Positions 1 through 7,962 of a DNA stretch of 64,000 bases are shown piece by piece (positions within the stretch are counted from its first letter, which is position 1; each line of letters opens with the position of its first letter). Location of the stretch: contig WRKL01000003.1 of NCBI GenBank assembly GCA_009778115.1, positions 1 through 64,000 of the forward strand, given 5' to 3'. The stretch comes from Oscillospiraceae bacterium. GTDB taxonomy: Bacteria > Bacillota > Clostridia > Oscillospirales > Ruminococcaceae. A model generated the notes under the pieces. The model was not told the DNA's origin. It did no database searches and worked only from the letters and a program-made list of their open reading frames with translations. The translations under genes were made by a program, and so were the position numbers.

Positions 1-121
1 AAAATTAAGCCCAAATCGACATTGCAATCGGGAAAGTAGTTAAAAATTCCGAAAATTCAAAATTGGGTAACTCTAAATGGAGATATTAGAGGTTGCCTTA
101 AATCTAAAATAGACCAAATGT
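1..121. other. Left edge, no gene recognised
   Basis: All three forward frames carry stop codons within the first 80 bases and no fragment reads as a known protein end. I see nothing that can be supported here apart from the promoter-like sequence that begins at 122. Confidence 0.4.
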
Positions 122-150
122 TTGACAACTGCAGAGGCACCGGATATTTA
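122..150 (+). promoter_or_regulatory. Sigma-A-type promoter for the HTH / two-component operon
   Basis: TTGACA at 122-127, 17-base spacer, then TATTTA at 145-150. The -35 box is a perfect consensus match and the -10 box is a partial match. It lies about 80 bases before the first gene. A small inverted repeat (CTTCAT / ATGAAG, near 174-188) lies between this promoter and the gene and could be an operator or simply part of the leader. Confidence 0.5.
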
Positions 151-227
151 TTTTTGAAAAACACTTGCAATCTTCATCTTATATGAAGTATATTGATAGG
201 TAGAAATTCACAGCGGATGTGCTTGTT

Positions 228-470
228 TTGGAATATATAACGATAAAAGAAGCCGCAGAGCAATGGGGAATTTCAACACGGGCGGTCACTTATCACATTG
301 TAGCCGGTCGTATTGAAGGAGCAGTCAAAAAAGGCGGCGTGTGGTTTATTCCCGTGGCTGCGCCAAAACCGGAGGATTTAAGGAAAAAGAATATCCGCCA
401 AACCAAAAATCAAAGTAGGAGGACGCTTAGATGCAGAGCTCATCAAATAAAAACACATTCCCGGGTCTAA
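228..470 (+). CDS. Small helix-turn-helix DNA-binding protein
   Basis: An 80-residue protein beginning EYITIKEAAEQWGIS, the usual opening of MerR/excisionase-like helix-turn-helix proteins of Clostridia, followed by TRAVTYHIVAGRIEGAVKKG and a wing-like VWFIPVAA. I chose the TTG at 228 because relatives start Met-Glu-[Tyr/Phe]-Ile; a GTG at 219 is in frame. Neither start has a good Shine-Dalgarno sequence. The basic tail is out of step with the kinase gene, which begins at 431, so the two overlap by 40 bases and are probably translated together. Its targets are unknown; regulation of the adjoining two-component genes or of element maintenance is only a guess. Confidence 0.7.
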   Translation: MEYITIKEAAEQWGISTRAVTYHIVAGRIEGAVKKGGVWFIPVAAPKPEDLRKKNIRQTKNQSRRTLRCRAHQIKTHSRV

Positions 471-2338
471 CCGCAGGCACTGCCGCTGCATTCGTTTGCA
501 CACTGCTGCTGACTGTGTTTGCGGTGCTGTATTTCAGCGCGTACACAAACCCGTATATGAAAAAGAATATGGCGAACATATCCGACGGCTGGCGGTACGG
601 CGTTGGTACAGAAGACACAGACAAGCAAATGAACCTGCTTCATCAAGTGACTGTCCCGCCAAACGAAACATTGCACCTTTTTCGCGTACTGAACGAACAA
701 TTCCCCGATGCGGCGTTAATGCTGAAAAGCAATCATCAATGGCTTCGGGTTTCTTTAGATGAGGAGTTACTCTTTGAAAACCCGCGTGATCCGAATATGA
801 AGAATCCGGGTATGGGTCTTCATTTTATCACACTGCCAAACGATTATGAGGGGAAATTACTCCACATTGAAATAACCTCGCCTTACGAAGCATATTCGGG
901 TGCGCCGGGTAGTGTCTATATCGGCGATATTCCCTCTTTGCAGACATACACGCTCTTTTACCGCTCCCTGCCGCATAAACTGCTTATGGCGTACTGCGTG
1001 GCGGCGGGAGCGTTTATGATGGTGTTGGCGTTTCTTCGCCGAAAACAGAACGCCGCTTGGTGGGGAACTTTCAGCTTTGGTGTCTTTTCGGTTCTGTGGG
1101 GCTTTTACTTTCCGAGCGGAGATTATATCGCACATCAGTTTCTATCGCCGGGGTGGGTGTCGCGCATAAGCATCGGACTATATTTCTTGTATCCGCTACC
1201 GCTTATGCTGTTCTTCTATTCGCAATTTTCACGCCGCCGTAAAGTGTTTTTGCCCGCAGTCATTTTGATGGGCGTGTTTGTGGCGGCTTCTCTTGGGTTG
1301 CAAATGTCGGGTCTGATGGATTTCCCCGAAATGCTGAATGTGTTCAATCCGTTTTATATCATGTCCACCGTGTATATGATTGTGCTTGGGTGGACGGAAA
1401 TAAAAAAAGGCGGTTTCATAAAGTTTACCGTGCCGTGGATAACGCTTGTATTCCTTATCTCAATACAAAGCATGATTTCCTTTTATACTACCCGTGTTAA
1501 GCAGGACGAAACGCTGTACGAAATGGCTTTTTTCTCGTTCATTATGGTAGTATGGATATACAATGTTGTTACGTTTTTACGCACGAGAGCAAAGGAAAAG
1601 CATGACTTATTAGAGTTGAATTTCAAGAACGCCGCGCTTGGCCGCTTAAACATTGCGAAAACAGAGTTTCTGCAAGACATGAGCCACGAAATGAAAGCTC
1701 CCCTGACCGTCATAGCCACAGGCATTGATTTCGCCGATTCGGAACTTAGCGCGGAAGACGGCAGTTTTTCGGAAGCAATCGGAACGTTGGAAATGCTTAG
1801 GGCAGAAACACAACGACTCGGACGTATGGTTGGCGGTATGGCAGAATTGGCTTCTATGAACGAACTCAGCGAGAACCGTAAACGAGTGGAGTTTGCAAAA
1901 TTTCTCAAAGACAGTGCGGAAGCGTTTCAATTTGCCATAGAACGTGATAACAATACCTTGACAGTTCAAATCGCGCCGGGTATTCCGGATGCTTTCGTTG
2001 AAACCGACCGATTCACGCAAGTTATTGCAAACCTGCTGACCAACGCGGCAGAGCATACAAAGAACGGGCAAATCAGCGTTACGGCAGACTTTGACGACGA
2101 ATATATTACCGTGCGTGTAACCGACACAGGCGAGGGCATATCGCCGGAAGTTCTTCCGAACGTCTTTGAACGCGGAGTGTCGGGCAAGGGCAGCACGGGC
2201 TACGGATTGTATATCTGCAAAACCATCATAGAAGCCCACGGCGGACTCATTAAAGCCGATAGTGAACCGGGAAAAGGGACAACCGTGACATTTACCGTTC
2301 CGGTATACGGCGGTCAGGAAGCGGGGCATAATCTATGA
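431..2338 (+). CDS. Membrane sensor histidine kinase
   Basis: A 635-residue sensor kinase. One N-terminal membrane helix (about 15-38) is followed by an extracytoplasmic domain (about 40-185) and a block of several membrane helices (about 187-395), a layout like the 7TMR-DISM class. The cytoplasmic part has the HisKA H-box (MSHEMKAPL, phospho-acceptor His419), the N-box NLLTNAAEH, the G1 box DTGEGIS and the G2 stretch GYGLYICKTIIEAHGG, so all ATP-binding motifs are intact. The stop overlaps the start of the response regulator by four bases (ATGA), which indicates an operon and a cognate pair. The ligand cannot be inferred; the position next to an exported-peptide cluster makes an extracellular peptide or wall stress plausible. 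Confidence 0.93.
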   Translation: MQSSSNKNTFPGLTAGTAAAFVCTLLLTVFAVLYFSAYTNPYMKKNMANISDGWRYGVGTEDTDKQMNLLHQVTVPPNETLHLFRVLNEQFPDAALMLKSNHQWLRVSLDEELLFENPRDPNMKNPGMGLHFITLPNDYEGKLLHIEITSPYEAYSGAPGSVYIGDIPSLQTYTLFYRSLPHKLLMAYCVAAGAFMMVLAFLRRKQNAAWWGTFSFGVFSVLWGFYFPSGDYIAHQFLSPGWVSRISIGLYFLYPLPLMLFFYSQFSRRRKVFLPAVILMGVFVAASLGLQMSGLMDFPEMLNVFNPFYIMSTVYMIVLGWTEIKKGGFIKFTVPWITLVFLISIQSMISFYTTRVKQDETLYEMAFFSFIMVVWIYNVVTFLRTRAKEKHDLLELNFKNAALGRLNIAKTEFLQDMSHEMKAPLTVIATGIDFADSELSAEDGSFSEAIGTLEMLRAETQRLGRMVGGMAELASMNELSENRKRVEFAKFLKDSAEAFQFAIERDNNTLTVQIAPGIPDAFVETDRFTQVIANLLTNAAEHTKNGQISVTADFDDEYITVRVTDTGEGISPEVLPNVFERGVSGKGSTGYGLYICKTIIEAHGGLIKADSEPGKGTTVTFTVPVYGGQEAGHNL

Positions 2339-3012
2339 GCGGTCAGCTGATTTTACTTGTTGAGGACAGTAAAAAAGTGCAGAATTACAATAAAAAGATG
2401 CTTGAAAGGAGCGGCTTCACCGTTGAAGTTGCGTTGACCCTCGGCAGTGCAAAAGAGCTTCTCAGCCGCGAAACGCCGGCGGCGATTATCCTTGATGTAG
2501 GTATGCCCGACGGGAGCGGCTTGGATTTTCTGCGGGAATTTCGCCGGACTTCCAAAATCCCCGTACTGCTTTTGACAGGCTACAGTGAAACTAAAGATAT
2601 TGTAAAGGGCTTCAAAAGGGGTTGCGATGATTATCTGACAAAGCCGTATACCTTCGAGGTGTTGCTTGTAAGGCTTCGGCACCTGTTGGAACACGCAGAG
2701 CAAATACCGGAAACCATAACGAGAGGTCTGCTGACATTGCATTTAATGCCCCGAAAGGCAGTAGTGAACGGCACGGACTTGCTGCTCACGCCAAAGGATT
2801 TTGCGATGCTTCAGTTTTTTGTCCAAAACGAGGAGCGTTTATTGGCCGCCGAGTATATATATGAAAAGGTGTGGGGGCAAGGAATAGGAGAGGATTCGCA
2901 AGCACTCACCAATGCGGTATCCCGGCTACGGAAAAAGCTGTGCGGCTGCGGTTATACGATTTCGGTGGAATACGGAAGCGGATACCGATTCGAGCGCGGT
3001 GAGACTGTTTAG
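2335..3012 (+). CDS. OmpR/PhoB-type response regulator
   Basis: 225 residues. The receiver domain (1-115) has acidic residues at 10-11, the phospho-acceptor Asp54 in IILDVGMPDG and Lys103 in LTKPY. A winged-helix transcription-factor domain follows (about 130-222, with the recognition part around DSQALTNAVSRLRKKL and the wing near YGSGYRF). It overlaps the kinase by four bases and is followed by a strong hairpin at 3072-3123, so the kinase and regulator form one transcription unit. It is the presumed partner of the kinase upstream; target promoters are not identifiable from the sequence. Confidence 0.93.
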   Translation: MSGQLILLVEDSKKVQNYNKKMLERSGFTVEVALTLGSAKELLSRETPAAIILDVGMPDGSGLDFLREFRRTSKIPVLLLTGYSETKDIVKGFKRGCDDYLTKPYTFEVLLVRLRHLLEHAEQIPETITRGLLTLHLMPRKAVVNGTDLLLTPKDFAMLQFFVQNEERLLAAEYIYEKVWGQGIGEDSQALTNAVSRLRKKLCGCGYTISVEYGSGYRFERGETV

Positions 3013-3071
3013 AACCTGTTGCTAAACAATCTCTAAACAGAGCAAAATCTAAATTTTTCAATCATAAATAC

Positions 3072-3123
3072 AAAAGCAAAAGGTCAATTCTATCAATTTT
3101 GAGAGAATTGACCTTTTGCTTTT
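3072..3123 (+). terminator. Intrinsic terminator after the two-component operon
   Basis: A perfect 20-bp stem (3072-3091 with 3104-3123) and a 12-base loop. Its outer arms are A-rich on the left and T-rich on the right (CTTTT), so it can act in both directions. It separates the complete response regulator from the orphan receiver gene. Confidence 0.8.
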
Positions 3124-3192
3124 ATTCACATGATATGATAGCTGGTGTTTGGATGATAAATAGATGTGGGTATAAAGGACAAATGGGGTTTT

Positions 3193-3570
3193 ATGGGGAA
3201 AAATATGATTTTACTCGTTGAGGATAACAAAAACGTGCAAAAATTTAACAAGCGTATGCTGGAGAGAAATAATTTTGATACCGAACAGGCTATGACACTT
3301 GCGGCTGCAAGAGATTTTCTCGCACAGCGGACACCGGCGGCAATAATCCTCGACGTTGGGATGCCGGACGGTAACGGCTTAGATTTTTTGCGGGAATTAC
3401 GGCAAACTTCTCAAGTACCGGTTTTGCTCTTGACCGGTTACAGAATAGATTTGACTTTTTTGAGGGAGTTCACAACCAATCGTAACGATTATTTGAAAAA
3501 GCCGTATGAATTTGAAGTCTTGCTTGAACGTCTAAAGATTTTAATGCAAAAGGCAGGCATGAAAACATGA
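3193..3570 (+). CDS. Stand-alone receiver-domain protein (CheY-like)
   Basis: 125 residues that are a receiver domain only. It keeps Asp54 in IILDVGMPDG and Lys103 in LKKPY, the same residue numbers as in the full regulator 700 bases upstream. Long stretches are shared (TPAAIILDVGMPDG, LLLTGY), so it looks like a duplicate of that regulator without its winged helix. I start at the ATG at 3193, which aligns with the first residues of the paralogue; an upstream start at 3166 would add nine unrelated residues. It ends 15 bases before the sigma-factor gene and probably forms an operon with it. It may act as a phosphate sink, a titrating partner or a protein-interaction switch for the sigma factor. 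Confidence 0.85.
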   Translation: MGKNMILLVEDNKNVQKFNKRMLERNNFDTEQAMTLAAARDFLAQRTPAAIILDVGMPDGNGLDFLRELRQTSQVPVLLLTGYRIDLTFLREFTTNRNDYLKKPYEFEVLLERLKILMQKAGMKT

Positions 3571-3585
3571 GAGGGGGATTATCTG

Positions 3586-4167
3586 TTGAATCTAATAGAG
3601 AAACAAAGCCGTAAGGTCAGCGATTTTGAGCGGCTGTACGATGAACATTACGACAAGGTATACATCTACATATTCCGCCGGGTGAACAATCCCCACGATG
3701 CGCAGGATTTGACCGCAGACGTGTTCCTTAAAGCGTTCGCCAATCCCTACAATCCGGATCTGGCTAAATTTTCCACCTATGTCTATATGATTGCGGCGAA
3801 TTTGCTAAAAAATCACTACCGTAATTCATCAAAATCAAAAGAAATGTTTATCTGTGAGGAATATGACGAAAATCTTTTTAATGAAAGCGATATTTTGAAG
3901 GATTTAATCAACCGTGAGGAATATGCAGATCTTGCCGGTGCTTTAGTCAAATTATCCGAACGCCACTACGAGACAGTATATCGACGATATTATCTCGAAC
4001 AACCTTTTAAGGAAATCGGCGCGGCGCTGGGCGTTTCGGAGGACGCCGCGAAAAAGCTTCATAAGCGAGCTTTGGATTCTCTGAAAAATGTTTTACAAAA
4101 AGAGCGTCCCTTTTTACAACCTTGCGTGTATACACAGACAAAGGGCGGTGATGAACATTATGGCTGA
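3586..4167 (+). CDS. ECF-type sigma-70 family RNA polymerase sigma factor
   Basis: 193 residues, TTG start behind GAGGGGGA. Region 2 is clear (LYDEHYDKVYIYIFRRV, then DAQDLTADVFLKAF, the core-binding and -10 recognition helices). Region 4 is the helix-turn-helix around FKEIGAALGVSEDAAKKLHK. There is no membrane segment. The C-terminal tail (RPFLQPCVYTQT) is encoded by a 36-base sequence that recurs before the Cys-rich peptide gene at 9162. No typical anti-sigma factor follows; the next small gene overlaps its 3' end. Likely role: alternative sigma factor driving part of the downstream exported-protein cluster; this is inference from position. Confidence 0.9.
   Translation: MNLIEKQSRKVSDFERLYDEHYDKVYIYIFRRVNNPHDAQDLTADVFLKAFANPYNPDLAKFSTYVYMIAANLLKNHYRNSSKSKEMFICEEYDENLFNESDILKDLINREEYADLAGALVKLSERHYETVYRRYYLEQPFKEIGAALGVSEDAAKKLHKRALDSLKNVLQKERPFLQPCVYTQTKGGDEHYG
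4105..4140 (+). repeat. Copy 1 of a 36-base dispersed repeat containing GTGTATACAC
   Basis: It starts CGTCCCTTTT and ends with GTGTATACACAGACA. The second copy is at 9162-9197 in the same orientation; the first 10 and last 15 bases are identical. GTGTATACAC is a perfect palindrome. In this copy it encodes the tail of the sigma factor. Confidence 0.7.
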
Positions 4168-4354
4168 AGAAAGATTAAACTGTGTTCTTCCATTGATGTT
4201 CCGGCAGATTAAGGTATCGCGCCGAGCCAAAGAGGAACTAAGAATGCAACTTTTTAGCATAACGGCGCTTCCGGATGATGAGCTGTCATATATCGCGGCG
4301 GCGGGCGGTAAATTAGAGACGAAAAAAAACAAAGATAACAATCAGGAGGAATAA
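4151..4354 (+). CDS. Small hypothetical protein overlapping the sigma-factor gene
   Basis: A 67-residue protein, ATG at 4151 (an in-frame ATG at 4160 is equally possible), overlapping the last 17 bases of the sigma-factor gene in another frame. It is charged (RQIKVSRRAKEELRMQ in the middle, KNKDNNQEE at the end) with no membrane helix and no recognised domain. The overlap suggests translational coupling to the sigma factor. It could be a regulator or chaperone of it, but nothing in the sequence proves that. I do not recognise the family. Confidence 0.6.
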   Translation: MNIMAEERLNCVLPLMFRQIKVSRRAKEELRMQLFSITALPDDELSYIAAAGGKLETKKNKDNNQEE

Positions 4355-4443
4355 GTAATGTCAAAATCAAAACAATACTAAGCGAAAAGCTGCTGACAGC
4401 ATTGAACTAATGTATATGAAAATTTAATTTAGGAGAGATTAAA

Positions 4444-5190
4444 ATGAAAAAAGAAATTTCTATTCTGCTATGCATAATGATGTGCATCTTTATAACCACA
4501 TCCTGCGCTGACCGCACCTCAGATGGGTCAAGTCCTTCCGAGATATCCGGCGGCAGTATCCCGGATGAAGGGCCCATTCCGAATCAAGAGCAGTATCACA
4601 CAAAAACTCATGAAGAGGATTGGGCCGTTGTTGAGTATATTTTTGCAACAGGAATGCCCGATGAGAACATCCAGATTAAGCTGAATGAAAACCTTGAGGA
4701 ATTTTTCCTTAGCGGAATACGCGATGATGGGGCAGCCGAAACCTATACTTACGGCACGGCATCATATTATGTGGCCGGCGGCAGGTTCTTAAGTGTGGTG
4801 AAGAATTTCGATATCTACAACAATGAACATCCCGTTAACGGCTCTACCGGCCCCGCACAGCGTTACAAAGGCGCGGAGACCTTCGACCTGACCACGGGTG
4901 AACGCGCCGAAAAGCTTGTTTTCGGCGGGGCGGCGTATACAATGGCGAATGCGTTTGACCATTTTTCGCAGGTATATCCCGATGCCGGCGATACGGAAGC
5001 TAGAGCCGGATTCCATAATTATGTGCAGAGCAATGACTTTATATTCAATTATTATCTGACGGAGACAAACCTTGCAATCTATTTGCCGAATATCAGCGGA
5101 GACGATTATTTCGTTTACGAAGCGCCATACAGCATGATTGGAGAGATGCTGTCGCCTGAATTAGCGGAAGCGGTTAAACCAAGAGGTTGA
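4444..5190 (+). CDS. Lipoprotein with a DUF3298-like domain
   Basis: 248 residues. A type II signal peptide with lipobox TTSC places the lipidated Cys at residue 21, so the protein is anchored outside the membrane. The middle and C-terminal parts follow the pattern of DUF4163/DUF3298 proteins (PdaC/RsiV-like extracytoplasmic domains): YVAGGRFLSVV, NFDIYNNEHP, then AETFDLTTGE. It is a distant paralogue of the lipoprotein at 9696-10478, which shows the same ordered motifs. AGGAGA lies about eight bases before the ATG. RsiV-type relatives sense lysozyme and PdaC binds or modifies peptidoglycan; whether either role applies here is unknown. Confidence 0.8.
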   Translation: MKKEISILLCIMMCIFITTSCADRTSDGSSPSEISGGSIPDEGPIPNQEQYHTKTHEEDWAVVEYIFATGMPDENIQIKLNENLEEFFLSGIRDDGAAETYTYGTASYYVAGGRFLSVVKNFDIYNNEHPVNGSTGPAQRYKGAETFDLTTGERAEKLVFGGAAYTMANAFDHFSQVYPDAGDTEARAGFHNYVQSNDFIFNYYLTETNLAIYLPNISGDDYFVYEAPYSMIGEMLSPELAEAVKPRG

Positions 5191-5221
5191 TCTAAACACT
5201 ATATACAAGGGGGAAAACGCA

Positions 5222-6118
5222 ATGACTAAATTAATTAAACTGGTTATGTCTGTTACACTTCTAATTGCATTACTGAGCGCCTGTTCGGGCGCTGATGAGG
5301 ATTACACAAAGTTGTCATACGATGAAATGACCGAAAAACTGGTCTTGGCAAATTCGGGAGATTCAATATTCGCAGGTCACGATGTTTATGTTGCGGCCAA
5401 CGTTGACGAAAATGGCGACAAATTGTGGACACGCACCTATGCAAAACTTTCAGACGGAACATTGGCTCTTTTTGAGCATCGAATTGAGGCCGGAACACAT
5501 ACGGCAATCTTTCCCGATGCGTATTACTTAGAACATGAATCTGTGCCGTACATGATGCTGACCGCAACCGACACCGGCTATACCGAAAACTATGATGAAA
5601 TGATTGCTCTTGTCCGGTTAGATGTTGAAGAAGATGAAGAAATAATATCGGTAGAAAAATCCGGCGATAACTTTGTTTTTGTATACGAGATACCCCACAC
5701 AAGTGAAACGTACAAGAATTTAGGGTTAGACATGGACAGCGGAATATTCCGTGTGATAATCGTTGCGGATGCTAAAACATTGGAAATGGTGGAGGTTACT
5801 AACTATCATATTGCAGAGGACGGCGGCAAAAAATTCCTGCGGGGGATGAAGTTTGAATATGACATTCCTTTCACCGAGCCGGAATTTTCATTGCAATGCA
5901 AAGAAATGGCAGCTAATCCCGATGGGATTTTCACGGTCAAGCTCATTATTGACCCCGAAACGTCTGACGAAATGCGGCGTGAAATCGAGGTGCCGACAGG
6001 CATGGCGTACTGGGTTGACGGATACGAGATGTTTGCAGATGCGGCGTTTACGGAAGAACATGTCGGTTATCCGTCCGACACTGCGGGGGAAATCACGATT
6101 TACGTCAAGTCGAACTAG
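5222..6118 (+). CDS. Putative lipoprotein of unknown function
   Basis: 298 residues with a lipobox LSAC (Cys21), so probably a membrane-anchored exported protein. The mature part is acidic and looks like a mixed alpha/beta fold with repeated two-strand units (GDKLWTRTYAKLSDGTLALF and similar), but I recognise no domain. It lies 31 bases after the DUF3298-like lipoprotein and 85 bases before the TasA-like gene, behind AAGGGGG, so it is likely co-transcribed with the surface-protein genes. Confidence 0.75.
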   Translation: MTKLIKLVMSVTLLIALLSACSGADEDYTKLSYDEMTEKLVLANSGDSIFAGHDVYVAANVDENGDKLWTRTYAKLSDGTLALFEHRIEAGTHTAIFPDAYYLEHESVPYMMLTATDTGYTENYDEMIALVRLDVEEDEEIISVEKSGDNFVFVYEIPHTSETYKNLGLDMDSGIFRVIIVADAKTLEMVEVTNYHIAEDGGKKFLRGMKFEYDIPFTEPEFSLQCKEMAANPDGIFTVKLIIDPETSDEMRREIEVPTGMAYWVDGYEMFADAAFTEEHVGYPSDTAGEITIYVKSN

Positions 6119-6203
6119 TATAGCAGTTCCACAAAATGTTACGCCCTGGAAGAGGGGATTAGGGTTAACATATATTAATTATTTATAGGAGTGATATTGC
6201 ATT

Positions 6204-6734
6204 ATGACAAAAAACAAAAAACGCGGCTCCGCGCTTGTTTTGGTGTTCATGCTGGTGATTATTATGGGTGTGGTCTATGCGGCGGCCTCGGGAACGCTAA
6301 CGTTTAACGGTACCGCAACAATGGGCGCGGATTGCGAACTATGGATTTTGCCGGAAATAGCGCAGCCTGAGCTTCCAAACGGCTCAGAAGGCACGATGGT
6401 CGTTAACAGTGGCGGCCAATCCGCTACCATTACCGTGGATCTTAAGGAACCCGGCGACACGCTGACGTTTCAATTCAGCGTGCAGAACTCAGGCGCAAGG
6501 GATGCCAAGATTACTGCGGCTACCCTTAATACGGGCATAAGCAATCCTGATTTGGCACTCGCAGTCGGCGGCACTTATACCGACCTTGCAAATCATACAA
6601 TTGCTACCGGTCAAACAGTGACGGGTTACACCATCACCGTAGGTTGGAGCGACAACGAAGCGTTTGAAGACATTGATTCGGGCACTTACACCTTTACTAT
6701 CGAATTACCTTACGAAATGACGATAACAGGGTAA
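6204..6734 (+). CDS. TasA/CalY-like surface protein with SipW-type signal peptide
   Basis: 176 residues. The N-terminus is KNKKRGS followed by a long hydrophobic helix ending VVYAAASG, then TLTFNGTATM, the signature after the cleavage site of proteins processed by SipW-like signal peptidases. The rest is an all-beta domain rich in Thr, Gly and Asn, without cysteines or an LPXTG anchor. The next genes encode a SipW-type signal peptidase and a DUF5305-like protein, a common trio. Likely role: secreted surface or matrix-fibre subunit. The start resembles a type IV prepilin, but Glu5 of the mature pilin is absent. A weak hairpin terminator follows, which would make this the most abundant product of the unit. 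Confidence 0.75.
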   Translation: MTKNKKRGSALVLVFMLVIIMGVVYAAASGTLTFNGTATMGADCELWILPEIAQPELPNGSEGTMVVNSGGQSATITVDLKEPGDTLTFQFSVQNSGARDAKITAATLNTGISNPDLALAVGGTYTDLANHTIATGQTVTGYTITVGWSDNEAFEDIDSGTYTFTIELPYEMTITG

Positions 6735-6743
6735 TTACATTTT

Positions 6744-6776
6744 AAAAACAGCGAAATCCCCTCTTTGCTGTTTTTT
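6744..6776 (+). terminator. Attenuating terminator between the TasA-like gene and the signal peptidase gene
   Basis: A 9-bp stem AAAAACAGC / GCTGTTTTT with a 14-base loop, ending in a run of six T. It begins ten bases after the stop codon. Partial read-through would give a high ratio of substrate protein to peptidase. Confidence 0.6.
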
Positions 6777-6785
6777 GTGAACATT

Positions 6786-7958
6786 ATGAAAAAAACTGGA
6801 TTTCTAATGAGCATGGCTGCACTCGGCGCATTGCTCACAGAGCAAATTGTTTATCTTAGTCTTTTACCCGATATGGCCCTGTCATACAGCCAATTAAGGC
6901 CGTTATTATACGCCGGCATTGCGGCCGTCTGGTTATTCCTTTCGGGGCGGGATTTGCGCCCTATTCCCAAAGGCAAACAGTCGGCTTGGTTTTGCTTGAT
7001 TGCATCGGCAGCCTATATCACGATAATGCTGCTTACCGGAATTTTGTTCGGCTTTGATAAAAACATGATGACGCCAAACATATCGGTGGTGCTGAACAAT
7101 ATTTGGACATACGCCGCTTTTGCATTTTTATCAGAAGTCATACGATACAGACTTATTAAAGACGCAAAGATTGATTATCGCACCGTCATCGCCGCCGTGC
7201 TTGCAATAGTTTACACTATTGGTTCGCTGCGTGGCATCACGGATGCGGATATGGCACGCAGCCTGGATTTGTTTTTTATAACTGTCTTTCCCGCACTCGC
7301 CCTGAACGCGGCGCTGTCATATATAGCGTTAGAAGGCTCGTTTCGTGCACTCCTTTTTATATCCGGCGCTTATTCGCTGGGATCGGTTTTTATCCCGGTA
7401 TTGCCGAGTATCCCAAAATTGGCTTGGGCGGCGGTTTCAAGCGTTCTTTTATTTGTAACGGTGATTTTGTACCGCAAGGATATGAAAAGCGGCAGCCGAA
7501 TGTCCCGTTTGAGTGAAAAAAGGCGCGCTAAATATCACAGGGTATCCGTCTTATCTATGGCTGTGACCGTAACCGCTTTGGGATTTTTAGCCGCATTTAG
7601 CTTGAGGGTGTTTCCGTATTTCCCAACCGCCGTTATTACCGAGAGCATGAGCGGTGCAATTGAACGGGGTTCAGTTGTTTTTACCCAAAAACTAAACACG
7701 GCGGATGATGTTTATAAAAACGTACAGGAAGGGGATATTATACTCTTTACTTATAAAAACGTTGAAGTTATGCATCGGGTGGTTGAGTTTAGATTTAATG
7801 CCGAAGGCGAGCGGATTTATATTACAAAGGGTGATGCTAATCCGGATGCGGATACCAACCCGGTGGAAATGGGTCAGGTTGTGGGGCTGTCCCGCTCATT
7901 TATTCCGTATATCGGATGGTCTTTTGTTATTATTAACGCGCTAATGAATGGGGGGTAA
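6786..7958 (+). CDS. SipW/ER-type signal peptidase I with polytopic N-terminal domain
   Basis: 390 residues from the ATG at 6786. An in-frame TTG at 6765 lies inside the terminator stem, so I reject it. The first 230 residues are a block of about eight membrane helices; the last 150 are an S26B-type peptidase domain with catalytic Ser in ITESMSGAIERGS, the His in EVMHRVVEF in place of the Lys of ordinary LepB, and the GDAN(P)DAD substrate-pocket segment. It ends in a final membrane helix (FIPYIGWSFVIINAL). It is expected to process the TasA-like protein upstream. No good Shine-Dalgarno sequence is visible. The added polytopic domain is longer than in Bacillus SipW. Confidence 0.85.
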   Translation: MKKTGFLMSMAALGALLTEQIVYLSLLPDMALSYSQLRPLLYAGIAAVWLFLSGRDLRPIPKGKQSAWFCLIASAAYITIMLLTGILFGFDKNMMTPNISVVLNNIWTYAAFAFLSEVIRYRLIKDAKIDYRTVIAAVLAIVYTIGSLRGITDADMARSLDLFFITVFPALALNAALSYIALEGSFRALLFISGAYSLGSVFIPVLPSIPKLAWAAVSSVLLFVTVILYRKDMKSGSRMSRLSEKRRAKYHRVSVLSMAVTVTALGFLAAFSLRVFPYFPTAVITESMSGAIERGSVVFTQKLNTADDVYKNVQEGDIILFTYKNVEVMHRVVEFRFNAEGERIYITKGDANPDADTNPVEMGQVVGLSRSFIPYIGWSFVIINALMNGG

Positions 7959-7962
7959 GCGG

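Noticed and set aside
1646-2329. A 227-codon open frame on the minus strand inside the sensor kinase gene
   Set aside because: It is antisense to HisKA/HATPase motifs that are clearly coding on the plus strand, has no ribosome binding site and no protein family character.
4358-4381. Seven-codon frame ATG TCA AAA TCA AAA CAA TAC before a stop, behind a good AGGAGGAAT
   Set aside because: The ribosome binding site is convincing, but a seven-residue product cannot be assigned; it may be the stump of a lost gene or a leader peptide.
6204-6734. Type IV prepilin-like protein
   Set aside because: The hydrophobic N-terminus is similar, but the Glu5 equivalent is absent, the TLTFNGTA motif follows the helix, and a SipW-type peptidase is next door; no pilus assembly genes are present.
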